From Opitutia bacterium UBA7374 (GTDB taxonomy: Bacteria; Verrucomicrobiota; Verrucomicrobiia; Opitutales; Coraliomargaritaceae), in assembly GCA_002469895.1 (NCBI GenBank), contig DKOA01000059.1, positions 1 to 63,363 on the forward strand: 63,363 bases of DNA, in the 5' to 3' direction. Below, in pieces: positions 7,705 through 17,894 of this stretch. Position 1 is the stretch's first letter. Each line of letters begins with the position of its first letter. The notes beneath the pieces are model-generated. The model did no database searches and was not told the DNA's origin. It saw only the letters and a program-made list of their open reading frames with translations. A program made the translations under genes and the position numbers.

Positions 7705-9141
7705 TCAAGAAGGTACGACTTCGAAACCTTCTTTACTGTCCTTGACGACCCACCCTGCAGAGAGGAGTTCATCGCGAATTTCATCGGCCTTCGCCCAATC
7801 ACGGGCTTGCTTGGCCTCCCAGCGTTGTTGGGCAAGGTTGAGGATATCATCCGGCGCTTCTTGCTTGGGAGTTTCTACTGAGTAGAGCTGCAGGCCCAGA
7901 GCATAGAGAATGGAACCAAAGGCATCGAGTAGGGCCCGAGCGTCTTCTGCTTTGAGGCTGGGGGCCGGGTTGGAGCCAATCACTCCGAAAATCGCGCCGA
8001 GGCAGGCTGCAGTATTCAGGTTGTTGCAAAGACTTTCCCATGCTTTTGCGAACCGACCAAACCCGCTTGCAGTCTCAGCATTTATGTAGGTTGCCAGAGC
8101 GTTCCGATCTTCTCCGGTAACCGCTAGCAGGGAATCCGCAAAGCGTTCCATCTTTAATAGGGCGCTGCGGGCTGCATGGAGGCCATCAATTGTGAAGTTG
8201 AGTTGCTGTCGATAGCTGGAAGCGATGAGGCTGTAACGGAGAGCTGCCGGCGGGAAGCCTTTCGTTTGTAAGTCTTCGAGGGTATACAAGTTCCCCAGGC
8301 TTTTCGACATCTTGGCACCCTCGACCATGAGGTGGGCACTATGGAACCAGTGTCGGCAGAAGGCGCGGCCATGGGCACATTCGGATTGGGCAATTTCGTT
8401 TTCGTGGTGGGGGAAGCAAAGGTCAATGCCACCCCCATGGAGATCGATCATCGCTCCATCAAAGGCGCTCTCCGCCATGGCGGAGCATTCGAGGTGCCAG
8501 CCGGGCCGACCTTCGCTCCAGGGGCTGGGCCAGTAGTTATCGCCGTCTTCGGGCTTACGGCTTTTCCAGAGAGCAAAGTCGGATACTGATTCACGGTCGT
8601 ATTCATCGGCGTCGTTGCGTTCGCCGGCAGAGTTTTGCTGCTGCGTTTTTAAATCGCGTTGCTTGAGTTTGGACAGGCTGCCGTAGTTCTCGAATGAATC
8701 GACCCGGAAATAGACCGAGCCATCTTCGCTGACGTAAGCGTGTTCTTTATCCACGAGTTGTTGAACCAGCGCTATCTGTTGCGGAATATGGGCGACTGCG
8801 CTCGGTTCATTGGATGGCGGCCGCATGTTGAGGGCGGCGCAGTCTGCTTGAAATTTCTGGGTCCATTTTGCGGTAAACTCGGCCAATGGGAGGCCTTCGG
8901 CTTGTGATTGGCGGATGGTCTTGTCGTCGAGGTCTGTAATATTGCGAACGTGTTCGACTGTTTGGCCATCGACTTCAAGGACGCGGCGCAGTGTATCCTG
9001 AATAAGAAAAGTCCGAAAGTTGCCGATATGAGCCGGCCCATAGACGGTGGGCCCACAGCAATAGAAGCGCAGTGGTTCACCGGGCTCGGATTGGAGCGGT
9101 TCTACAGTGCGGCGTAGGGTGTCATAGAGCTGAACGGCCAT
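7705..9141 (-). CDS. cysS: cysteinyl-tRNA synthetase
   Basis: A 478-residue class I synthetase. The zinc-binding Cys-rich start YCCGPTVYGPAHIGNFRT (residues 27-44) includes the HIGN form of the HIGH signature. Zinc ligands continue in WHLECSAMAE and HHENEIAQSE, and GAKMSKSLGN carries KMSKS. Length agrees with the family. It is divergent from hemB, with about 108 bases between starts. Confidence 0.97.
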   Translation of the reverse strand: MAVQLYDTLRRTVEPLQSEPGEPLRFYCCGPTVYGPAHIGNFRTFLIQDTLRRVLEVDGQTVEHVRNITDLDDKTIRQSQAEGLPLAEFTAKWTQKFQADCAALNMRPPSNEPSAVAHIPQQIALVQQLVDKEHAYVSEDGSVYFRVDSFENYGSLSKLKQRDLKTQQQNSAGERNDADEYDRESVSDFALWKSRKPEDGDNYWPSPWSEGRPGWHLECSAMAESAFDGAMIDLHGGGIDLCFPHHENEIAQSECAHGRAFCRHWFHSAHLMVEGAKMSKSLGNLYTLEDLQTKGFPPAALRYSLIASSYRQQLNFTIDGLHAARSALLKMERFADSLLAVTGEDRNALATYINAETASGFGRFAKAWESLCNNLNTAACLGAIFGVIGSNPAPSLKAEDARALLDAFGSILYALGLQLYSVETPKQEAPDDILNLAQQRWEAKQARDWAKADEIRDELLSAGWVVKDSKEGFEVVPS

Positions 9142-9249
9142 AGGGGGATCGAAAGGACACTCTGGAGCGAAGTGAAGCGTGAAATTTTTGTTCTTAGAGA
9201 TACACTTTGCTCTTTTACTCCTCTACGGATCCGTCAATCTAGAGTCAAG

Positions 9250-10278
9250 ATGAGTACAGACTATCGACTCGACTTGCCGCGCCGTCCGCGCCGTATGCGC
9301 CGAACTGCAGCCTTACGTGCATTGGGCAACGAGACTGTTTTACAGCCGGCGAATTTTATCCAGCCGTTGTTTGTCATCGATGGAGATGGGGCGCCCGAAC
9401 CCATTGAATCCATGCCGGGGATTTCTCGTTTGACGATTCCTCACCTCGTCGAGGAGTGTCGTGAACTCACTGCTCTGGGGATACCGGGAGTCGCTTTATT
9501 CCCGAAGTTAGATGCTTCGCTGAAATCGGAGGATGGTCGGGAGGCGTTGAATCCGGATACTCTGGTCCTACGCGCGATTCGTGCGATCAAGGCTTCGGTG
9601 CCGGAGATAGCAGTGATTACGGATTTAGCTTTAGATCCTTACACGACGCATGGGCACGATGGATTGCTTGACCCGACCAGCGGTGATTTAGCGAATGATG
9701 CGACCGTCGAGATATTGGCTGAGATGGCGGTACTGGCGGCTCATGCCGGGGTCGATATGGTTGCGCCCTCGGACATGATGGATGGCCGGGTGGGAGCGAT
9801 TCGCGCTAGCCTGGATGACAATGATTTTGAGCAGACTGCGATCATGGCGTATTCTGCAAAGTTTGCTTCGGCTTATTACGGGCCGTTCCGGGATGCGGTC
9901 GGCAGTGCATCGAGTGCAGGAACTCAGCAGCTGGACAAGCGGACGTATCAGCTCAATCCGGGGAATCGTCGGGAAGCTTTGATGGAAGCTGCATTGGACG
10001 AGGCTGAGGGTGCAGATGTACTCATGGTCAAGCCAGCCGGCCCCTATTTGGATGTGATTCGTGAAGTTCGCGAAGAAACGGATCTTCCACTGGCCGCTTA
10101 TCAGGTATCGGGTGAATACGCGCAGATCATGGCCGCTGCGGAGAAAGGTTGGTTGGATTTAGAGAGTTGCCGTGATGAATCTCTTTTAGCTATTCGTCGG
10201 GCGGGTGCAGACATTTTGCTGAGCTACTTTGCCAAGTCCTATTGTCAGGCTTTATCTTCCGCCTCCGCTACCCGTTAG
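9250..10278 (+). CDS. hemB: porphobilinogen synthase (delta-aminolevulinate dehydratase)
   Basis: Condenses two 5-aminolevulinate molecules into porphobilinogen in haem and sirohaem synthesis. 342 residues; RPRRMRRTAALR near the start, YSAKFASAYYGPFRDAVGSA with one active-site Lys, and VLMVKPAGPYLDVI with the Schiff-base Lys are all present. ATG 9250 is preferred over an ATG at 9172, whose extra 26 residues do not resemble the family. The stop overlaps the convergent DUF21/CBS gene by 4 bases. hemC and cobA-hemD are at 34.7-37.1 kb. Confidence 0.96.
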   Translation: MSTDYRLDLPRRPRRMRRTAALRALGNETVLQPANFIQPLFVIDGDGAPEPIESMPGISRLTIPHLVEECRELTALGIPGVALFPKLDASLKSEDGREALNPDTLVLRAIRAIKASVPEIAVITDLALDPYTTHGHDGLLDPTSGDLANDATVEILAEMAVLAAHAGVDMVAPSDMMDGRVGAIRASLDDNDFEQTAIMAYSAKFASAYYGPFRDAVGSASSAGTQQLDKRTYQLNPGNRREALMEAALDEAEGADVLMVKPAGPYLDVIREVREETDLPLAAYQVSGEYAQIMAAAEKGWLDLESCRDESLLAIRRAGADILLSYFAKSYCQALSSASATR

Positions 10279-11369
10279 TTTTCTTTGCGGCGACTTTTAT
10301 GTTTTTCTGCAAATTGGCGTTTACGGGCCAGTTCTCGCATATCTACGGCAGGGTCGTCCTCTTCGTAGATTTCCTGACCAATAATATATTCCATGATGTC
10401 TTCCATTGTAATGACGCCGGACATGGAGCCGAACTCATCAACGACAACTGCTAGTTGTTGGTGGGCCTTTAGAAATGTCTGCAGGGCGTCATCAGCGGTT
10501 GCGCTCTCGGGAATGTAGATCGGACTTCTGGCAAATTCAGAGATCAGGCGGTGGTCTTCTTCCTCGGCTTTTGCTGCCAGAATGTCGCGTCTTCGGACGA
10601 TACCGGTGATGTTATCACTTTGTTCGTGATAGACCGGAATTCGGCCAAAGGGGATATGCTTTCGTTCGTTGAAGAGTGATCCAATGGACTGGCTGTCATC
10701 CAGCAAACAAACAACGCTTCTGGGCGTCATCATCGCTTCTACAAGAACTTCATCCAATTGTAGTGCGTTGTGGATGACCTGTCGCTCATTGGATGTGAGG
10801 TTGCCCTCATTGGCACTTTTTTCAGCCAAGAGCATGATTTCAGCGTCACTATCTGCTGTTTGGGTCCCGGAGGGGCGGAGCAAGAAGCGCACGATCAACC
10901 CAACGAGACGGGAAACCGGTGTCATAATCCGGCAGATCCAGGAAAGTGGAATAATGAGGAAGGGTTGCAGTTGGGGACGGTAGAGGACCCCCACATTTTT
11001 TGGGATGATTTCCGAGAATATAAGAATAGCCAGGGCCATAGATATTGAAACATTCAAGAGAACGTTAGAGCCGTCGGCCCAGATTTTCACGGCTAGCCCG
11101 CCCACCATGGTCGCTCCTAATGTGTTGGCAATGGTGTTGAGTCCGAGTATCGCAGACGATGTCTCTTCCAAATGTTCCTTATAATACTCAAGACGTTTGC
11201 CGCTTGTCGGCTTGGATTTCTTCAAGGCTTCGATTTCAGCAGTCGTTGTGCTGAGGATCATTGCTTCCAGCAACGAACAGACTGCGGATACACCTATAGT
11301 GAAGGCTACTGCTAAGATAAATGCGGCGATCATTTTCGAGGTGCCGATCATTGCGATGGCTTCGGCCAT
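10275..11369 (-). CDS. DUF21/CBS-domain membrane protein (CNNM/CorC-like)
   Basis: A 364-residue membrane protein with a DUF21 (CNNM) transmembrane region in residues 1-170 (several hydrophobic helices, including FILAVAFTIGVSAVCSLLEA), then two CBS domains (about 190-335) with MMTPRSVVCLL and GSMSGVITMEDIMEYIIG. The very basic C-terminal tail lacks an obvious CorC_HlyC transporter-associated domain, so the chain is shorter than many relatives. The family is linked to Mg2+/Co2+ export or tolerance; the transported ion cannot be read from sequence. Confidence 0.85.
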   Translation of the reverse strand: MAEAIAMIGTSKMIAAFILAVAFTIGVSAVCSLLEAMILSTTTAEIEALKKSKPTSGKRLEYYKEHLEETSSAILGLNTIANTLGATMVGGLAVKIWADGSNVLLNVSISMALAILIFSEIIPKNVGVLYRPQLQPFLIIPLSWICRIMTPVSRLVGLIVRFLLRPSGTQTADSDAEIMLLAEKSANEGNLTSNERQVIHNALQLDEVLVEAMMTPRSVVCLLDDSQSIGSLFNERKHIPFGRIPVYHEQSDNITGIVRRRDILAAKAEEEDHRLISEFARSPIYIPESATADDALQTFLKAHQQLAVVVDEFGSMSGVITMEDIMEYIIGQEIYEEDDPAVDMRELARKRQFAEKHKSRRKEN

Positions 11370-11532
11370 TCACTTTTTGATCCACACAATTCTCTTACTG
11401 TCGGAGTAGATCTGCATTTCAAGCAAATTACTCGCTGGAAATCGCTATTTTGTCCCTCTCTTCGTATAAGTCACCTATAGTCTTGACCGCATCGATGACT
11501 GATCTTTTTCTCAAACTGTATCACAATTTTGA

Positions 11533-12036
11533 ATGAAAACTCGCTTTATTATTTTTCCGGCTGTTGTTGCAGCAATTCTTTTTCTTAACGGTTGCGCGCA
11601 TTTGCGAGACGGTATGCCTCAATCGGTTATCGTCATGTCGCTTCCCTCTGGAGCAGAGGTATTTATCAATGGCGAATCAGTCGGGCCTACGCCTTTGAGT
11701 GTCGATCTGCCGCGAAAGATCGTACATGAAGTACGCCTTGAAAAAGAGGGCTACAACACAGCAGTGAAGTACTTTACCCCAGTCCCGAACGAAAAAAGTG
11801 AAAACTTCATCAAGTTTGGCCTCTCCCGCGATCTGGGCCATTATGTAGATTTAGAGCCGGGTGAGATGAAAGAAGAGTTAGAAAGTGATTTGGTACCTCA
11901 ATCGACCGGTAAAGATCCATTTGACCGCATGGCTAAGCAAGCGTTTGAGGCTGACCGTAGGCTTAAAGACGGTGAAATTACGCCTCAAGAGCACAAGGTG
12001 ATCATTGAGCAAATCATCCAATTTTTCGAAAATTAA
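11533..12036 (+). CDS. PEGA-domain lipoprotein
   Basis: A 167-residue protein with a lipoprotein signal (hydrophobic start and lipobox LNGC, Cys at residue 21) followed by a PEGA domain of about 65 residues: SLPSGAEVFINGESVGPTPL is its hallmark. The C-terminal 60 residues are charged and helical. PEGA domains are surface or periplasmic beta modules of unclear binding role. It ends 48 bases before gcvH, but no functional link is evident. Confidence 0.8.
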   Translation: MKTRFIIFPAVVAAILFLNGCAHLRDGMPQSVIVMSLPSGAEVFINGESVGPTPLSVDLPRKIVHEVRLEKEGYNTAVKYFTPVPNEKSENFIKFGLSRDLGHYVDLEPGEMKEELESDLVPQSTGKDPFDRMAKQAFEADRRLKDGEITPQEHKVIIEQIIQFFEN

Positions 12037-12084
12037 GCCTAGGTACATTAATCGGCTCATGTGAGCCTGACTAGTAATTATTCA

Positions 12085-12465
12085 ATGAGCCAGCTGCCGG
12101 AAGACTATCTGTACACGCAAGACCACGAGTGGTTGCAGCTCAATGGGGATGGTACGGCAACCGTGGGCATAACGGATTACGCGCAAGAGAGCCTTGGTGA
12201 CATTACTTTTGTCGAGTTGCCCGATGTGGGATCTGCTTTTGTCAAAGGGGATACCTTTGGCGTAGTGGAATCGGTCAAGGCAGCATCTGACTTATACATG
12301 CCGGTTGCAGCGGAGATCGTGGAAATTAACGAAGCAGTTGATGCGGATCCCGCGCTGGTCAATCAGGCGGCCTTCTCCGGTGGCTGGCTCGTGAAAATCC
12401 GCTTGATCGATGTATCGGATGTATCCGGCCTTCTGCAACCTTCCGCCTACGCGGACTTGCTATAA
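12085..12465 (+). CDS. gcvH: glycine cleavage system H protein
   Basis: The lipoyl carrier of the glycine cleavage complex. 126 residues; DYLYTQDHEWLQ at the start, GITDYAQESLGDITFVELP in the middle and GVVESVKAASDLYMPV with the lipoylated Lys. The upstream GTG at 12061 would add eight unconserved residues, so ATG 12085 is preferred. gcvT and gcvP are not in the window, making this an isolated H protein here. No glycine riboswitch fits into the short leader. Confidence 0.95.
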   Translation: MSQLPEDYLYTQDHEWLQLNGDGTATVGITDYAQESLGDITFVELPDVGSAFVKGDTFGVVESVKAASDLYMPVAAEIVEINEAVDADPALVNQAAFSGGWLVKIRLIDVSDVSGLLQPSAYADLL

Positions 12466-12584
12466 CTGCTCAGCAGTCGCCGTCATTTTCTTCGTTAGGC
12501 CATGATTTGGTGCGGATTAATCCTTCGTCAGCCGTTTTCGTCTTCTTTTGATCCACTCTTTGCTGTTTAACCGGGACGTTTGCT

Positions 12585-14492
12585 GTGATCAATGACCATA
12601 ACTGGAAGCCTTCAAACGCTGAGGAATATTACGGATTAAAGCGTTGGGGATCCGGACATTTTACGGTCAATGCGGACGGGTTTCTGGAGGTCCATCCCTT
12701 GCGGGACTCACGATCTATCTGTATTTATGATATCGTACGGGAGGCGTTGGATAAAGGCTATGAGTTGCCCCTCACGATTCGTATACAGGATTTGCTGCGA
12801 ACCCGTGTGGTTGAGTTGAATGAGCACTTTGCCAAAGCGATTGTAGAGGAGTCGTATAGCGGAGTGTACCGCGGTGTGTTTCCAATTAAGGTCAATCAAT
12901 TACGCGAGGTTGTTGAGGAGATTCAGGATGCCGGCGAGCCCTTTCATTACGGCTTGGAGTGTGGCAGTAAGCCGGAGCTGGTTATCGCATTAGCGATGCA
13001 TAAGGACAGTCAGGCACTGATTGTCTGTAATGGCTACAAAGACGATGAATTTATTCGTCTGGCGCTGAGTGGTCGGCGGTTGGGAAAAGAGATTTACCTG
13101 GTGGTTGAGCAATTGAGCGAAGTGCCTCGGATTATTCGTTTGAGCAAGGAAATGGGCGTCGAGCCGCTTATCGGATTTCGTATGAAGTTGAGCACGATGG
13201 GTGAGGGTAAGTGGGCCAGTTCATCGGGCGAGGATGCCAAGTTTGGGTTGACCAGTCCTGAAATTTTGGATGCTGCCAGGCGGTTGAAGCGGGCAAAAAT
13301 GGGTAGTGCATTGAAGCTTATCCATTTTCATATTGGATCGCAGGTACCTAATATTCAAACGATCAAACGAGCGACAATCGAGGCCACCCGCTATTACTGC
13401 GAATTGTACAAATTGGGGTTTCCGGTGCAGCTGATCGATGTCGGGGGTGGGCTTGGCATTGATTATGATGGCTCCCGCAGTAACTACGAAAGCTCGATGA
13501 ACTACACCCTGCGCGAATATGCTCGGGATATTGTGTATCATATAAAGACAGTTTGTCAGGAAGCCTCGGTTCCCCAGCCGGATATCGTCTCGGAGAGCGG
13601 GCGCGCTGTCGTCGCGGCACACTCTATTCTGGTTACCGAGGTATGCGACCGTATATCCAAGACATCTGTTACGCCAAAGCTTTCCGGTAAGAATCAGCAC
13701 AACCCGGTCTTGCGCGAGCTCGAATCAATCCTCTTGAATGAGCATAATTCGAGTGACTTGGAACGTTTTCATGACGCCCAGCAGAAAAAAGAATCGGCCG
13801 ATAATTTGTTTAACCTAGGCTATTTGGACCTGAAGCAAAAGGCATTAGCCGATGCGCTCTATTGGAAGATTTGCCGCGAATTATCGGAGGCGGGTAAAAG
13901 TGCTCGCTATACACCGGAGGAATTGGAGTCGCTGCCAACTGACATGGCTGATCAATACGTATGCAATTTCTCCGTATTCCAGTCGCTCATCGATCACTGG
14001 GCTTGTGGGCAGCTTTTCCCGGTTGTGCCCCTCCATCGATTGGAGGAGTACCCTTCAGTCGACGCTACACTAGTCGATATCACCTGTGACAGCGAGGGCA
14101 AGATCTCGTCCTTTACCGATGTCGAGGATATACGTAATACTCTTCGATTACATGAACCGAACGGTAAACCCTACTACCTTGGATTTTGTTTAGTTGGTGC
14201 CTATCAGGACATCATGGGTGACTTGCACAACCTTTTTGGTCGGGTCAATGAGGTGCATGTTTTTCTGGAGGATGACGAGGAGGATGGATTCTTCATCGAG
14301 GATAGTATTCGCGGATTCAGCATCAATGATGTACTCGGTTTTACGCAGTACGATGGAAAGGTCCTTACCCGCATGATGAAGAATCAGATTGATCGGGCAA
14401 CAAAGGCGGATCAGATCAAGCCACGCGAAGGCACACGGATGTTGGAAAAATTTACCGAAGTTCTGAAGGGGCACACCTATCTGGCGCGTTAA
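12585..14492 (+). CDS. speA: biosynthetic arginine decarboxylase
   Basis: PLP enzyme converting arginine to agmatine for polyamine synthesis. 635 residues, close to the usual 630-660. GVFPIKVNQLREVV near residue 95 holds the PLP Lys; LIDVGGGLGIDYDGS and ESGRAVVAAHS are phosphate/PLP-binding segments, and QDIMGDLHNLFGRVNEVHVF is conserved in SpeA. GTG start at 12585; the start WSIEDSAEXY-like motif is represented by WKPSNAEEYYGL. It converges on argS. Confidence 0.95.
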   Translation: MINDHNWKPSNAEEYYGLKRWGSGHFTVNADGFLEVHPLRDSRSICIYDIVREALDKGYELPLTIRIQDLLRTRVVELNEHFAKAIVEESYSGVYRGVFPIKVNQLREVVEEIQDAGEPFHYGLECGSKPELVIALAMHKDSQALIVCNGYKDDEFIRLALSGRRLGKEIYLVVEQLSEVPRIIRLSKEMGVEPLIGFRMKLSTMGEGKWASSSGEDAKFGLTSPEILDAARRLKRAKMGSALKLIHFHIGSQVPNIQTIKRATIEATRYYCELYKLGFPVQLIDVGGGLGIDYDGSRSNYESSMNYTLREYARDIVYHIKTVCQEASVPQPDIVSESGRAVVAAHSILVTEVCDRISKTSVTPKLSGKNQHNPVLRELESILLNEHNSSDLERFHDAQQKKESADNLFNLGYLDLKQKALADALYWKICRELSEAGKSARYTPEELESLPTDMADQYVCNFSVFQSLIDHWACGQLFPVVPLHRLEEYPSVDATLVDITCDSEGKISSFTDVEDIRNTLRLHEPNGKPYYLGFCLVGAYQDIMGDLHNLFGRVNEVHVFLEDDEEDGFFIEDSIRGFSINDVLGFTQYDGKVLTRMMKNQIDRATKADQIKPREGTRMLEKFTEVLKGHTYLAR

Positions 14493-14528
14493 TGCGCTCT
14501 GCTATGAGGCACCGTAAATGTGAGCCGG

Positions 14529-16307
14529 CTACATGCGTTCCAAGGGATCGATGCCGAGGAGTTCGAGTCCGGTGATGAGGACGGTACGGGCGCGTGCACA
14601 GAGGAGGAGTCTGCGTGCCCGCACATCGGTTTCTTCGACCATGACTTTGTCGGCATTGTAGAAGCTGCTGTAGGCACCGGCGAGTTCGTGCAGATAAGTG
14701 CAGAGGAAGTGGGGGCGTAGGTCGTGCAGAGTAAGTTCAAGGGCGTTGGGCAAGCCCATGAGTTTTCTGGCGAGAGTTTGTTCGGCTTCGGTCTCCAGTG
14801 GACTGGCGCCTTCGATCGCTGCATCGGGGTCAATCCCCGTCTTGCGGAAAATACTGTTTATGCGAGCTACGGCATAGAGCAAATATGGAGCGGTATTGCC
14901 TTCGAAACTGAGCATACGATCCCAGTCGAAAACATAATCCTGTGTCCGGTTGGAGGATAGATCGGCGTATTTGAGGGCACCGATGCCGACCGTCCGGGCA
15001 ATTTGGCGGCGCTCTTCTTCTTCCAATTCGGGGTTTTTCGCGGTGACCACTATGTAGGCCCGCTGACAGGCTTCGTCGAGTAAGGCCTGCAATTTTATGG
15101 TCTCGCCGGACTTGGTCTTAAAGGGCTTCTTGTCGGGCCCGAGAATTGTGCCCCACCAAACGTGATTCATTTGCGGTACCGGATAGTTCTTTGCGGCAAA
15201 CCATTTTTTAGTCGTGAGGAAGAGTTGTTCAAAGTGATCCTGTTGCCGTGCGTCGGTTAGGTAGACGACTTCTTCGGCCTTAAATTCCTCAACGCGATAG
15301 AGGATGGTGGCGAGGTCGGTGGTGGCGTAGTTGGAAGCGCCATCTTTTTTGCGGATATTGAAGGGGTAGGGACGTTCATTATCGCGGGAAAATTTCTTCA
15401 CTTCATCATGCCAGACAACGAGTGCGCCGTCGCTTTCCTCTGCCAGACCGGTTTCCGTCAGTTCGTCATAGATGCGATCCACTTTGTCCCGATAGAAGGA
15501 CTCGCCAAGGGTATGATCGACGCGTACGCCAAGTTGAGCGAAGAGGGCATCAAATGCCCGGGTTGAAATATCCACGATCTGCTCCCACAGAGCGGTATTT
15601 TCCGGGTCGCCGTTTTGCAATGAGACCAGTTCACTACGGGATTGCTCCCTCAGTTCAGGCTGCTCCTGTTCAAGCGCACTGCCCGCTTTATACAGATTGT
15701 CGAGAGCGGCTAACGGGTTTTCGCTGATTTGCTCGAGGTTAATTCCGTCGCGCTTGATTTTCATGATGAGGGTGCCGAAGTTGGTCCCCCAGTCCCCGAT
15801 GTGGTTGTCCCGTATGGTCTTCGCACCACAGAAATCAAGTAGTCGGGCAATGGCTTCGCCGATCACCATGGGGCGAATGTGGCCGATATGGGCCTGTTTC
15901 GCCGTATTCGCGCTGGGGTAGTCGATGACGATGGTGCGGCCCTTGCGCAGGGAGGTGGCCCCGGCACGAAAGTCCTCTTTCCCCGCGTGTTCAAGCAGCC
16001 ATTGCCATAGGAACTCGCCAGAGAGACGAAAGTTGAGGAAGCCAGGCCCGGAGAGAGTCATTTCTATCTGCTTCGGGTCCAGTTTATCGGAGGCTTGCAG
16101 GGCATGAAGAAGCGCTTCGCCCAGTTCTCTCGGATTGATGCCCTTGCGCTTGGCATAACCGAGCACGCCATTGGCCTGAAAGTCTCCGAAACGTGGGTCG
16201 GCCGGCCGGACTCCGGGATCAAAGTCTGGACCAATCGACGGCACAGACAGAGCGGTTTCCCGCAATACTCGGTCGATTTCCAGAGATGGATTAAAGCTTA
16301 CCTGCAT
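14529..16307 (-). CDS. argS: arginyl-tRNA synthetase
   Basis: A 592-residue class I synthetase. DYPSANTAKQAHIGHIRPM carries the HIGH signature (near residues 130-148); the N-terminal additional domain (residues 1-110) that recognises the tRNA D-loop is present. GPDKKPFKTKSGETIKL marks the KMSKS-replacing loop typical of ArgRS, and the C-terminal anticodon domain ends with ALELTLHDLRPHFLCTYL and LLGIDPLERM. No odd features. Its start is 221 bases from the divergent phosphorylase gene. Confidence 0.97.
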   Translation of the reverse strand: MQVSFNPSLEIDRVLRETALSVPSIGPDFDPGVRPADPRFGDFQANGVLGYAKRKGINPRELGEALLHALQASDKLDPKQIEMTLSGPGFLNFRLSGEFLWQWLLEHAGKEDFRAGATSLRKGRTIVIDYPSANTAKQAHIGHIRPMVIGEAIARLLDFCGAKTIRDNHIGDWGTNFGTLIMKIKRDGINLEQISENPLAALDNLYKAGSALEQEQPELREQSRSELVSLQNGDPENTALWEQIVDISTRAFDALFAQLGVRVDHTLGESFYRDKVDRIYDELTETGLAEESDGALVVWHDEVKKFSRDNERPYPFNIRKKDGASNYATTDLATILYRVEEFKAEEVVYLTDARQQDHFEQLFLTTKKWFAAKNYPVPQMNHVWWGTILGPDKKPFKTKSGETIKLQALLDEACQRAYIVVTAKNPELEEEERRQIARTVGIGALKYADLSSNRTQDYVFDWDRMLSFEGNTAPYLLYAVARINSIFRKTGIDPDAAIEGASPLETEAEQTLARKLMGLPNALELTLHDLRPHFLCTYLHELAGAYSSFYNADKVMVEETDVRARRLLLCARARTVLITGLELLGIDPLERM

Positions 16308-16528
16308 GGTGCACAGGCAAGATGCTCCTGCGGGGGCGTCAAGCTTTCTACCATGTCAGGTGCAATACAGGCTGTTTTATACGGTTATGAAACGACGAGG
16401 ATACAGTCGGGCAAAATCTTTGGCGGTGCATGGTTTTGTATTACTTTTTGCTCGACATTGCGGTTTGCAATCGTCTATTACCTAAAGGTTTACGCCTTCA
16501 GACAGCATTTTGCGCATTCCAGAATTCA

Positions 16529-17863
16529 ATGAGAAAGAAAATTATTAGTGCCCGCAAGTTTATCAAACCGTCCTTCAGTTACCTGATCGAAAAGAAAAGG
16601 GATGGCGGTGAATTTTCCGAAGACGAGATCCGTTTTATCGTCGATTCCATTTTAGACGAGGAGTTACCCGAGTACCAGCAGGCAGCTCTGGGGATGGCGG
16701 TTTATTTCCAAGGTATGTCCGCGCAGGAGACTGCCGTTTTTGCAGAAGAGATGATGCTTTCTGGTGAGGTCATTGATTTAACCGGGATTGCCCGTCCGAA
16801 GATCGACAAATACTCGACCGGTGGGGTGGGTGACAAAACGACACTCGTGCTTGGGCCTTTGGCCGCTTCCTGTGGCGTGGTTATGCCAACGATGAACGGC
16901 GTAGATGAAGAGCATGTGATCAGTAACCTGGACAAGCTTTCTTCGATCCCCGGCTTCTGTCCGGACTTGAGCCTAAAAGATTTTAAGGCGCAATTAAAGA
17001 AAGTCGGTTGTACCTTTATCCGGCAGGATAAAGAAATTGCGCCGGTCGATGCTATGCTCTATAAACTTCGCCAGAATACCGGCACTATCCCCAGTCTACC
17101 GCTGATTACCGGGTCGGTTCTCAGTCGCAAGCTGGCGGAAGGCGCGGAAGGCTTGGTCATTGATGTCAAGTGGGGCAACGGCTCCTTTGTCAAAGACCTC
17201 GAACAGGCCAAGCAATTGGCCCGCTCGATCACCCGTGTCGGTCGCTCGATGAAGCGTCGCTGCGTAGCATTGGTTACAGACATGAACCAACCCCTGGGCG
17301 ATACCGTAGGCACAGCCTTGGAGATAAAGGAGGCGATCCAACTGCTGCAGGGCGAAGGACCGGAGGATTTGCAGGAACTTGTGCTCAAACTGGGCATGGA
17401 AATCGTTCGCTTGGCGGGGGTTGCCGGTTCCACGCTCTCGGCAAAACAAACCGTACAGAGTCACTTAAAGGATGGCTCTGCTTTCGAGAAATTCAAAGAA
17501 ATGGTCGCCGCCCAAGGTGGGGACACCAATGTACTGGATAATCCGGACAAATTTCCTACGGCGAAGCATGTTCGTAAGCTGCCCGCACCAAAGCGTGGCT
17601 ATGTGCACACTATCAATGCCGGAATGATCGCCACCGGTGTACAAAAACTGGCGGTTCGGAAGAACGGAAAATATGACCCGGCGGTGGGTGTTTCTGAGAT
17701 CCGTAAAGTCGGCACACAAGTCAAGCAGGGTGAACCGCTGATGATGATCCACTACAATGAAGAATCGAAGATGGAAGAAGCGCTGGAGTATCTGAAGTCA
17801 GCCTATCGACTGGCTCCCAAGCGCCCGAATCCACCTGAATTGATTGTTGAGCGGGTCGCCTAA
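16529..17863 (+). CDS. deoA: thymidine/pyrimidine-nucleoside phosphorylase
   Basis: Splits pyrimidine nucleosides with phosphate. The 444-residue protein contains the family signature KIDKYSTGGVGDKTTLVLGP near residues 88-107 (phosphate-binding) and the helical start with FSEDEIRFIVDSIL and MAVYFQGMS. The C-terminal domain is complete (GYVHTINAGMIATGVQKL, then DPAVGV). The open frame extends upstream by 33 codons, but MRKKIISARKFIKPS at 16529 is the natural start. DeoA versus Pdp specificity cannot be decided; the gene symbol is provisional. Confidence 0.92.
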   Translation: MRKKIISARKFIKPSFSYLIEKKRDGGEFSEDEIRFIVDSILDEELPEYQQAALGMAVYFQGMSAQETAVFAEEMMLSGEVIDLTGIARPKIDKYSTGGVGDKTTLVLGPLAASCGVVMPTMNGVDEEHVISNLDKLSSIPGFCPDLSLKDFKAQLKKVGCTFIRQDKEIAPVDAMLYKLRQNTGTIPSLPLITGSVLSRKLAEGAEGLVIDVKWGNGSFVKDLEQAKQLARSITRVGRSMKRRCVALVTDMNQPLGDTVGTALEIKEAIQLLQGEGPEDLQELVLKLGMEIVRLAGVAGSTLSAKQTVQSHLKDGSAFEKFKEMVAAQGGDTNVLDNPDKFPTAKHVRKLPAPKRGYVHTINAGMIATGVQKLAVRKNGKYDPAVGVSEIRKVGTQVKQGEPLMMIHYNEESKMEEALEYLKSAYRLAPKRPNPPELIVERVA

Positions 17864-17894
17864 TGCGGCATTGCGTGTGTATCCAGTCAGCCAA